64,000 nt of DNA from Nitrobacter winogradskyi Nb-255. Its GTDB lineage: Bacteria > Pseudomonadota > Alphaproteobacteria > Rhizobiales > Xanthobacteraceae. How positions within the stretch are numbered: position 1 is the stretch's first letter; each line of letters opens with the position of its first letter. The notes under the pieces are model-generated. The model was not told where the DNA came from and searched no databases. It worked only from the letters and a program-made list of their open reading frames with translations. Below are positions 57,124 to 64,000 of the stretch, piece after piece. Location of the stretch: assembly GCF_000012725.1 (NCBI RefSeq), contig NC_007406.1:186001-250000 (forward strand). The letters are read 5' to 3'. The position numbers and the translations under genes are program-made.

Positions 57124-58968
57124 ATGCCCGCCTATCGCTCCCGTACCTCCACCCACGGCCGTAACATGGCCGGCGCCCGCGGCCTGTGGCGCGCCACCGG
57201 CATGAAGAACGAAGATTTCGGCAAGCCGATCATTGCGGTGGTCAACTCCTTCACCCAGTTCGTGCCCGGCCACGTTCACCTCAAGGACCTCGGCCAGCTG
57301 GTGGCGCGCGAAATCGAGAAGGCCGGCGGCGTCGCCAAGGAATTCCATACCATCGCGGTGGATGACGGCATCGCGATGGGCCATGACGGGATGCTCTACA
57401 GCCTGCCCTCGCGCGAGGTCATCGCCGACAGCGTCGAATACATGGTCAACGCGCATTGCGCCGACGCCATGGTCTGCATCTCCAATTGCGACAAGATCAC
57501 GCCCGGCATGCTGATGGCGTCGCTGCGCCTCAACATACCCTCGGTGTTCGTCTCCGGAGGCCCGATGGAATCGGGCAAGGTCACGCTCAACGGCAAGGTC
57601 AAGTCCGTCGACCTGATCGACGCCATGGTCGCCGCCGCCGATGACAGCGTGAGCGATGCCGACGTCGAGGCGATCGAACGCTCGGCGTGCCCGACCTGCG
57701 GTTCATGCTCGGGCATGTTCACCGCCAATTCGATGAACTGCCTGACCGAGGCGCTCGGACTTGCCCTGCCCGGCAACGGCTCGGTGCTCGCCACCCACGC
57801 CGACCGCAAGGGCCTGTTCGTCGAGGCCGGACATCTCATCGTCGATATGGCGCGGCGCTACTACGAGCAGAACGACGAGCGTGTGCTGCCGCGTTCGGTC
57901 GCGAGCTTCAAGGCGTTCGAGAATGCGATGACGCTGGACATCTCGATGGGCGGCTCCACCAACACGGTGCTGCATCTGCTCGCCGCGGCTTACGAAGGCG
58001 AGGTGCCGTTCACGATGGCGGATATCGACCGGCTGTCGCGGCGCGTGCCGGTCCTGTGCAAGGTCGCGCCCTCGGTCGCGGACGTGCATCTGGAAGACGT
58101 GCATCGCGCCGGCGGCATCATGGGCATTCTCGGCGAACTCGATCGCGCCGGACTGATCGACGCCAGCCTGCCGACGGTCCACAGCAACTCGCTGAGGGAA
58201 GCCCTGGAACGCTGGGACATCAAGCGGACAAAAAGCGAGAGCGTGCGCACCTTCTACACCGCCGCGCCGGGAGGCGTCCGCACCGAAATCGCATTCAGCC
58301 AGGACAAGCGGTTCGAGGAGCTCGACGCCGACCGCGCCAAAGGCTGCATCCGCGATGCCGAACACGCCTTCTCGAAGGACGGCGGTCTCGCCGTGCTCTA
58401 CGGCAACATCGCGCGCGACGGCTGCATCGTGAAGACGGCCGGCGTTGACGACAGCATCCTGACCTTCTCAGGCCCCGCGCGCGTGTTCGAAAGTCAGGAT
58501 GCCGCGGTGGACGCCATCCTGGGCAACAGGATCAAGCCGGGCGATGTGGTGCTGATTCGCTACGAGGGACCGCGCGGCGGTCCGGGCATGCAGGAGATGC
58601 TGTATCCAACCAGCTATCTGAAATCGAAGGGACTGGGCAAGCAGTGCGCGTTGATTACCGACGGTCGCTTCTCCGGCGGCTCATCGGGCCTGTCGATCGG
58701 CCACGTCTCGCCGGAAGCAGCGGAGGGCGGCGCGATCGGTCTCGTCGAGGAAGGCGATCTCATCGCGTTCGACATTCCGAACCGGAAGGTTCATCTCGAT
58801 GTCAGCGATGCCGAACTCGAGCGACGCCGCGCGGCGATGGAAGCGAAAGGCGACAAGGCGTGGAAGCCGGCCGCTCCGCGCACGCGGCGCATCACCATGG
58901 CGCTGAAAGCCTACGCTGCGCATACCACCAGCGCCGCGCTCGGCGCCGTGCGCGTGGTGAAGGACTGA
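57124..58968 (+). CDS. ilvD: Dihydroxy-acid dehydratase
   Basis: IlvD dehydrates dihydroxy acids to 2-oxo acids in valine, leucine and isoleucine synthesis, using an iron-sulfur cluster. The 614-residue protein has the three cluster Cys: [10 protein letters not shown], and [20 protein letters not shown] with two more. The downstream [20 protein letters not shown] block is also complete. Size matches the 4Fe-4S E. coli enzyme (616). It is convergent with the decayed IS copy and trpS. Confidence 0.97.
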   Translation: MPAYRSRTSTHGRNMAGARGLWRATGMKNEDFGKPIIAVVNSFTQFVPGHVHLKDLGQLVAREIEKAGGVAKEFHTIAVDDGIAMGHDGMLYSLPSREVIADSVEYMVNAHCADAMVCISNCDKITPGMLMASLRLNIPSVFVSGGPMESGKVTLNGKVKSVDLIDAMVAAADDSVSDADVEAIERSACPTCGSCSGMFTANSMNCLTEALGLALPGNGSVLATHADRKGLFVEAGHLIVDMARRYYEQNDERVLPRSVASFKAFENAMTLDISMGGSTNTVLHLLAAAYEGEVPFTMADIDRLSRRVPVLCKVAPSVADVHLEDVHRAGGIMGILGELDRAGLIDASLPTVHSNSLREALERWDIKRTKSESVRTFYTAAPGGVRTEIAFSQDKRFEELDADRAKGCIRDAEHAFSKDGGLAVLYGNIARDGCIVKTAGVDDSILTFSGPARVFESQDAAVDAILGNRIKPGDVVLIRYEGPRGGPGMQEMLYPTSYLKSKGLGKQCALITDGRFSGGSSGLSIGHVSPEAAEGGAIGLVEEGDLIAFDIPNRKVHLDVSDAELERRRAAMEAKGDKAWKPAAPRTRRITMALKAYAAHTTSAALGAVRVVKD

Positions 58969-58997
58969 GCGTGCCACGTTCCGCCGCTGACCAAACC

Positions 58998-59100
58998 TGA
59001 GCATCTTCCGGCGAAATGGATGACCCGCTCGCCGCAAGAAAATGCGGTCAGAAGATAATCTCCGGAAATTCCCAGAGCGACTCAGTCGGATCATGCTCTG
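58998..59100. repeat. Decayed intergenic repeat, modules A-B
   Basis: Same order as 49960-50066 (gagcatcttccggcgaaatg g ... agaaaatgcggtcagaagat ... gactcagtcggatcatgctc) but with many substitutions. Confidence 0.65.
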
Positions 59101-59194
59101 GAAACAACAATCGTTCGAAGATCGGCAGTGTTTCGATCAGAAGCAGGCGCTACGAAACGACGACGCGGACTGAAAACCGCATCACGCTTTTTTC

Positions 59195-59904
59195 CACCGT
59201 TGCTGCCAGGCAAGGCCTCTGATCCGGGACGGACGGGATCGGATAATCGGTTGTTTGTGAACGGCTGCCTGTGGGTGCTGCGATCCGGCGCGCACTGGTG
59301 TGACCTGCCGGAGCGCTATGGCCGCTGGAAGACGGTGCATCGGCGGTTCAGCAGGTGGTGCCATGCTGGTGTGTGGGAACGGGTGTTCTCCACCCTGACA
59401 GCCGATCGCGACAACCAGTATCTGATGCTCGACTCAACCATCGTTCGAGCCCATCAGCAGGCGGCTACCGGAAAAGGGGGGCCAAGGATCAGGCGCTGGG
59501 GCGTTCCCGAGGTGGACTGACCACCAAGGTCCACATGCTCGCCGATGCGCTGGGCCGACCCTTGCGTTTCATCGTCACCGCCGGGCAGGTCGGAGACATC
59601 ACACAAGCCCCCGCGCTGCTCGAAGCCCAGGCCGGGGACGCCGTGCTGGCCGACAAGCTTATGACAGCAACGCCTTGCGTGCACTCATCGCCGGCATGGG
59701 CGCCGAAGCGGTGATCCCCTCAAACAGGACACGCAAAATCATCATCCCGCATGACGCCGGTCTCTACAAGCACCGCAACCGGATCGAGCGCTGCTTCAAC
59801 CGTCTCAAGCACTTCCGCCGTTTCGCCACACGCTACGACAGGCGCACCGTTCACTTCACGGGCTTCGTTCACCTGGCCGCAGCCCTGATCTGGCTGCCGT
59901 GAAT
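59195..59904 (+). pseudogene. IS5-family transposase pseudogene
   Basis: The first frame lacks its N-terminal 25 or so codons but keeps LMLDSTIVRAHQ. The A4G6 slippery run is intact (59472-59481). In the second frame one G is missing at about 59656 (gacaagctt instead of gacaaggctt), which breaks the block around the second catalytic Asp; the frame resumes with ALIAGMGAEAVIPSNRT. The truncation and deletion leave it inactive, though the intact copy could act in trans on a complete element. Confidence 0.9.
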
Positions 59905-59916
59905 GTCGATCCGGCC
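59195..59916 (+). mobile_element. IS5-family insertion sequence, decayed copy
   Basis: Nearly identical to the element at 19131-19982 but lacking the first roughly 130 bp: the left terminal repeat and the transposase N-terminus are missing, and identity begins at caccgttgctgccaggcaag (59195). The right end with the 17-bp repeat is intact and touches the trpS stop codon. Confidence 0.9.
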
Positions 59917-60959
59917 TAGCGCTTGCGGATGAAGCCGACGATGTCCTTCACCGCGTCCATGGTCTGCGATGCGATCGCGCTGGCGCGTTCGGCGCCCTCG
60001 ATCAAAATCCGGTCGACATGGGCCGGATCGTCGGTGAGCCGCTTCATTTCGTGAGCGATCGGCGACAGCTTCGCGACCGCGAGATCGACAAGGCTGGATT
60101 TGAAGCTTGAGAACTGCGCGCCGCCGAACTCAGCGAGCAACGCGGACTTGGGCTTCCCCGACAGGGCCGCGTAGATGCCGACCAGATTGTCGGCCTCGGG
60201 GCGGTTTTCCAGCCCCTTTTCCTCCGACGGCAGCGGCTCGGGGTCGGTCTTGGCCTTGCGAATCTTTTGCGCGATGGTATCGGCGTTGTCAGTCAGATTG
60301 ATGCGCGAATAATCTGACGGATCCGACTTCGACATTTTCTTGGTGCCGTCGCGCAGACTCATCACGCGCGTCGCGGGTCCGGTGATCACGGGCTCCGGCA
60401 GCGGAAAGAACATGTCGCCATGGCCGTTGGCGGCGATCGATTCCGAAAAGTCGTTGTTGAATTTCTGCGCGATGTCGCGGCTGAGTTCGAGATGCTGTTT
60501 CTGATCCTCGCCGACCGGAACGTGGGTGGCGCGATAGACCAGGATATCCGACGCCATCAGCACCGGGTAATCGTAAAGCCCGACCGAGGCGTTCTCGCGA
60601 TCCTTGCCGGCCTTTTCCTTGAACTGGGTCATGCGGTTGAGCCAGCCGAGCCGCGCCACGCAATTGAGCACCCACGCCAGCTCGGCGTGTCCGGCCACCT
60701 GACTCTGGTTGAAGATGATGTGCTGCCTCGGATCGATGCCGCTTGCGATGAAGGCCGCCGTCACTTCGCGGGTGGCGCGGCGCAACTCGTCGGGCCCGCC
60801 CCAGACGGCGACGGGCACGGTGATGGCATGCAGATCGACCACGCAATAAAGGCACTCGTGGTCAGCCTGCAACTTCACGAAATTAACGATGGCGCCGAGA
60901 TAATTGCCGAGATGCAGATTGCCGGTCGGCTGAACGCCTGAAAAAACCCGTGTCGTCAT
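59916..60959 (-). CDS. trpS: Tryptophan--tRNA ligase
   Basis: TrpS charges tRNA-Trp. The 347-residue class I synthetase has the HIGH-like site in [18 protein letters not shown] and the KMSKS motif in [16 protein letters not shown] at 60959 with AGGAA seven bases upstream is chosen over TTG at 60965. The C-terminus VGFIRKR followed by TAG lies at the IS boundary: TA is the target and the G of the stop comes from the IS end. It lies 100 bp downstream of murJ on the same strand. Confidence 0.96.
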   Translation of the reverse strand: MTTRVFSGVQPTGNLHLGNYLGAIVNFVKLQADHECLYCVVDLHAITVPVAVWGGPDELRRATREVTAAFIASGIDPRQHIIFNQSQVAGHAELAWVLNCVARLGWLNRMTQFKEKAGKDRENASVGLYDYPVLMASDILVYRATHVPVGEDQKQHLELSRDIAQKFNNDFSESIAANGHGDMFFPLPEPVITGPATRVMSLRDGTKKMSKSDPSDYSRINLTDNADTIAQKIRKAKTDPEPLPSEEKGLENRPEADNLVGIYAALSGKPKSALLAEFGGAQFSSFKSSLVDLAVAKLSPIAHEMKRLTDDPAHVDRILIEGAERASAIASQTMDAVKDIVGFIRKR

Positions 60960-61058
60960 CGTCAAGTTCCTGTTTGCCCGCGCGCGATTGATCGACGTGC
61001 TCGCGAACCGCGTGGTTCATGTCTTCGGTCGGGCGTGCCGTCCCTTGCCACGCGCGAT

Positions 61059-62618
61059 CTAGGCGCGCAAGTCGCCGGAGTGCGATCGCGCCAGCGCGGT
61101 CTGGATGTCGTTGCGATCGATGACCCGGAACGTCAACAGCAGCAGGCCGTAGACCGCGACGCCTGCGGCGATCAGGATGATGAGCGTGGCCGCCTGGAGC
61201 AATCCGTGCGCGCCGGATATCGGGGCCAGCAACCGCAGGGCGAGCCACAAAACTCCGCCCATCACCAGCGCCGCCAGCGTAATCCGTGGCAGGCGCCGGC
61301 GCGCTTCCGTATCGATGGAAAATCCAAAGCCGGCAGCCATGCTGCGGGCGAGGCTCGCCGCGCTGCTCCATGCGCCGAGCGCCATCGCTAGGGCTACTCC
61401 GCAGACTCCGACCATCCATCCGAGCGCGACCGCAGACACGATTGCGACCGCGATTCCCTTCAGTGTCGCAATCAACGGCATCATCGTGTCGCCACGCGCG
61501 AAAAACGCCGGAGACAGCGCCTTGATCAGGATATGGGCGGGAAGGCCGAGGGCAAGGCAGCCGAGCGCCAGCGCCGTGGCGCGCGTGTCGGCCGTGGTAA
61601 ACGCGCCGTGCTCGAACAGCACGCGAACGATAGGCTCGCTGAGAACGATCAGGCCGAGCGTCGCGGGCAAGGCGAGCGCCGCCGCAAGCTCGATTCCGCG
61701 GGATTCGGCATGGACCGCCGCCGTTCTGTCGTCTTTGCTGAGGGCGCGGCTCATTTCCGGCACCAGCACGGTGCCGATGGCGACGCCCACCATTCCCAGC
61801 GGCAGTTCGATGAGGCGGTTCGCGAAATAAAGCCACGACACCCCCGACGGCGACATCGAGGCGACGACCGCGCCGGCGACAATGAGCAGCTGCGGCCCGG
61901 AATTCGCGATCATGCCGGGCACGGCCTTGCGGGCGAAATCCCGCATCCCGGGGCCGAACGATATGCGCAAGGGACTTGCGAGATCGTCGCGGCGGGTCAG
62001 AAGCGCAAGCACCGCGAGTTGCAGCAATCCCGCGATGCCGACGGTCGCCGCCATCACCAGCGCGGCAAACTGTGAGTCCGGTTGCAACCACAGCAGCAGC
62101 GCGGCGGCGAGAATCAGGGCGACGTTGAACAACAGCGGCGAGAAGGCGGCGATCGCGAAGCGATGCCGGGCGTTCAACAGGCTCATGATGACGGCCGCGG
62201 GGCCCGCGAAAGCGAGATAGGGCAGCATCAGCCGTGCGTCGGTGACGGCGAGTTGCAGGCTCTCGCGACCGACGAAACCGGGCGCGAGCATCCCCACGAG
62301 AAGCGGCATCGCCACGCCGGCGACGGCGGCCAGCGCGATCAGCGTCGCGCTCACGGTTGCGAGCACGTCGCCGGCGAAGGCTGATGCGGCGGCAAGGCCG
62401 CTGACCTCGCGCAGCCGCATCCACGCCGGCACCAGCGCCACGTTCAGGGCGCCTTCACCGAGCATCCGGCGGATCACGTTGATGAACTGAAACGCCATCA
62501 GGAAGGCGTCGGCCACCGGGCCCGCGCCGAGCAGCGCCGCGGTCAGCGCGTCGCGCCCGAATCCGAGCAGGCGCGAAGCCAGGGTGCCCGAGGAGACGGT
62601 GAGGATGGAGCGGATCAT
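61059..62618 (-). CDS. murJ: Lipid II flippase MurJ
   Basis: MurJ moves lipid II across the inner membrane for peptidoglycan synthesis. The 519-residue protein has about 14 hydrophobic segments and the MviN family start (SILTVSSGTLASRLLGFGRD) with the charged residues of the central cavity region, GAGPVADAFLMAFQFINVIR RMLGEGALNVALVPAW. The ATG at 62618 fits family starts; an extension to 62678 is unlikely. trpS follows, a common pairing in this order. Confidence 0.95.
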   Translation of the reverse strand: MIRSILTVSSGTLASRLLGFGRDALTAALLGAGPVADAFLMAFQFINVIRRMLGEGALNVALVPAWMRLREVSGLAAASAFAGDVLATVSATLIALAAVAGVAMPLLVGMLAPGFVGRESLQLAVTDARLMLPYLAFAGPAAVIMSLLNARHRFAIAAFSPLLFNVALILAAALLLWLQPDSQFAALVMAATVGIAGLLQLAVLALLTRRDDLASPLRISFGPGMRDFARKAVPGMIANSGPQLLIVAGAVVASMSPSGVSWLYFANRLIELPLGMVGVAIGTVLVPEMSRALSKDDRTAAVHAESRGIELAAALALPATLGLIVLSEPIVRVLFEHGAFTTADTRATALALGCLALGLPAHILIKALSPAFFARGDTMMPLIATLKGIAVAIVSAVALGWMVGVCGVALAMALGAWSSAASLARSMAAGFGFSIDTEARRRLPRITLAALVMGGVLWLALRLLAPISGAHGLLQAATLIILIAAGVAVYGLLLLTFRVIDRNDIQTALARSHSGDLRA

Positions 62619-62738
62619 GGCGAGGCCGGCGTACCGTGCTTGATGGCATGGAAGCGCCATGATAGGCGGCACCTTCACGGGCCGGGAGTCTGAGCGGATT
62701 CCTCACCATACCGCAATTGCCGCGACGGGATATTTTTA

Positions 62739-63740
62739 ATGGCTGCAGCGAAATACGACGTGCTTGCGATCGGCAATGCGATTTTCGACGTTCTGGTGCG
62801 AACCGATGAGGGGTTTCTCGCCGCCCACGGCATGACCAAGGGCGGAATGGCGTTGATCGACGAAGCGCGCGCGGCCTCGATCTATGCCGACATGGGGCCT
62901 GCGACCGAAATGTCGGGCGGTTCGGCCGCGAACACCATCGTCGGTCTCGCGGGGTTCGGGGCCCGCACCGCCTATGTCGGCAAGGTGAAGGATGACCAGA
63001 TCGGCCGCCTCTATATTCACGATATTCGCGCCGCGAAGGTGGCCTTCGATACGCCGCCGGCATCCGACGGTCCCGCCACCGGCTGTTCCTACATACTGGT
63101 GACGCCGGACGGCGAGCGCACCATGAATACCTATCTCGGCGCGGCGCAGGATCTGTCGTCGGCCGATATCGATCCGGACGCCGTCGCGGCGTCGTCGATC
63201 CTCTATCTCGAAGGCTATCTGTGGGACCCCAAAGCCGCCAAGGAGGCGTTCCTGAAGGCCTCGCGGATCGCGCATGACGCCGGCCGGCAAGTCGCGCTGA
63301 CCCTGTCGGATGCGTTCTGCGTCGATCGCTATCGTGACGAGTTTCTTGCATTGATGCGCGACGGCACCGTCGATCTGATCTTCGCCAACGAGTCTGAACT
63401 GCACTCGCTCTACCAGACGTCCGACTTCGATACGGCGCTGGCCCAGCTACGCCAGGACATCGCGCTCGGCGTCGTCACCCGCAGCGAGAAGGGCTGCGTG
63501 GTCGCGACGGAGGGCGGCGTTGTCGCGGTGCCGGCGTGTCCGATCGACAATCTGGTCGATACCACGGGAGCCGGCGATCTGTTCGCGGCGGGGTTTCTGT
63601 TCGGACTGGTGCGCGGCGCGAGCCACGAAGACGCGGGGCGGCTCGGCGCGCTCGCCGCCGCCGAGGTGATCCAGCACATCGGCGCGCGGCCGCAGGTGTC
63701 GCTCAAGGAACTGGCGCAAGCGAATCGGCTGCCGGTATAG
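62739..63740 (+). CDS. PfkB family sugar/nucleoside kinase (adenosine kinase-like)
   Basis: The 333-residue kinase has the substrate-side block SGGSAANTIVGLAGFG and the PfkB C-terminal signature DTTGAGDLFAAGFLFGL with the catalytic Asp. Alphaproteobacterial members of this type are annotated as adenosine kinase; other sugars cannot be ruled out. It is divergent from murJ. Confidence 0.88.
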   Translation: MAAAKYDVLAIGNAIFDVLVRTDEGFLAAHGMTKGGMALIDEARAASIYADMGPATEMSGGSAANTIVGLAGFGARTAYVGKVKDDQIGRLYIHDIRAAKVAFDTPPASDGPATGCSYILVTPDGERTMNTYLGAAQDLSSADIDPDAVAASSILYLEGYLWDPKAAKEAFLKASRIAHDAGRQVALTLSDAFCVDRYRDEFLALMRDGTVDLIFANESELHSLYQTSDFDTALAQLRQDIALGVVTRSEKGCVVATEGGVVAVPACPIDNLVDTTGAGDLFAAGFLFGLVRGASHEDAGRLGALAAAEVIQHIGARPQVSLKELAQANRLPV

Positions 63741-63763
63741 GGGAGCGAAGCGCTCGATCCATG

Positions 63764-63820
63764 TTTTGACGCGTTGTCTGTCGGCGAATCGGTAATCCAC
63801 TTCGCCGGAAAATGCTCTGA
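63764..63820. repeat. Decayed intergenic repeat, modules C and A
   Basis: The words gttttgacgcgttgtctgtc and ggtaatccacttcgccggaa aatgctc match the outer part of C and half of A. It lies between the kinase and pirin genes. Confidence 0.55.
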
Positions 63821-63825
63821 AACGA

Positions 63826-64000
63826 TCAGTTTTCCGGCAGCGGAATGAATTCGTGCTCGTTCGGCACAGGCGCGAAGCGGCCGGTTTTCCAGTCTTCCTT
63901 GGCCTGTTCGATACGCTCCTTGCTCGAGGAGACGAAATTCCACCAGATGTGCCGTGGTCCCTCCAGCGCATCGCCGCCGAGGAACATCATCCGCGTCGGC
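63826..64000 (-). CDS. Pirin family protein, C-terminal fragment cut by the window edge
   Basis: The last 57 or so codons are present. They read [20 protein letters not shown] followed by [20 protein letters not shown] and end EFIPLPEN, a near-signature of the pirin C-terminal cupin domain. Pirins are metal-binding cupins, some with quercetinase activity; function here is unknown. The 5' part lies beyond the window. Confidence 0.85.
   Translation of the reverse strand, partial: PTRMMFLGGDALEGPRHIWWNFVSSSKERIEQAKEDWKTGRFAPVPNEHEFIPLPEN

Noticed and set aside
60883-62424. A 513-codon open frame overlapping murJ on the same strand
   Set aside because: Arg/Ala/Gly-rich shadow in another frame of murJ, no start signal, no recognisable family.

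Overview
The window is GC-rich alphaproteobacterial chromosome. Gene content and order (lptC-lptA-lptB-rpoN-hpf-ptsN; rph/hrcA-grpE-dnaK-dnaJ-pmtA; aroA-cmk-rpsA; murJ-trpS), an Hsp20/DUF1150 pair behind a ROSE-like RNA thermometer, a TIGR02300 protein and a PodJ-like polar protein all point to the Bradyrhizobium/Rhodopseudomonas/Nitrobacter family. The dense mosaic of short intergenic palindromes and the IS5-type elements make Nitrobacter a reasonable guess. The genus is inference. The content is almost entirely core chromosome: I see no phage, plasmid, rRNA or CRISPR array.

Layout. 1-8.5 kb: MFS transporter, gamma-glutamyltransferase, MATE exporter, PanE-like reductase, glutathione S-transferase, UppP and an NDUFA9-like oxidoreductase. 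8.7-12.1 kb: tRNA-Leu(CAG), a TPR protein, a small membrane protein beside a NYN-LOTUS RNA-binding protein, and a short RNase D. 12.3-19.1 kb: the LPS-transport/sigma-54/PTS-Ntr block, interrupted by two small secreted-protein genes. 19.1-20.0 kb: complete IS5-family element. 20-25 kb: gshA and the PodJ-like Sel1 protein. 25-30.3 kb: TauE/TIGR02186 pair, then the Lhr-type helicase with PdeM. 30.7-37.8 kb: double-barrel outer membrane protein, HtpX, a LpoA-like lipoprotein, then the rph-rdgB-hemW operon. 38-44.3 kb: hrcA, grpE, dnaK, dnaJ. 44.4-50 kb: pmtA, FMN reductase, dapB, gpmA, an AraC-Ogt fusion, DUF2244 protein and nth. 50-54.9 kb: aroA-cmk-fkbM-rpsA. 55-59 kb: TIGR02300, tRNA-Ala(GGC), hsp20-DUF1150, ilvD. 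59.2-64 kb: decayed second IS copy, murJ-trpS, a PfkB kinase and the C-terminal end of a pirin.

Themes. Cell-envelope biogenesis dominates (UppP, LptABC, MurJ, LpoA-like lipoprotein, OMP, HtpX, PmtA), followed by heat-shock proteostasis (HrcA, GrpE, DnaK, DnaJ, Hsp20, HtpX) with RpoH-like promoters before dnaK and hsp20. Sigma-54 and nitrogen PTS signalling (RpoN, PtsN) and repair/RNA enzymes (Nth, Ogt, Lhr, PdeM, RNase PH, RNase D) make up the rest.

The most unusual signal is the set of modular palindromic repeats in many intergenic gaps. Several modules begin with TAG or a similar boundary that coincides exactly with the stop codon of the neighbouring gene, and both IS copies also sit on a stop codon. 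The second is the structured, ROSE-like leader of hsp20.
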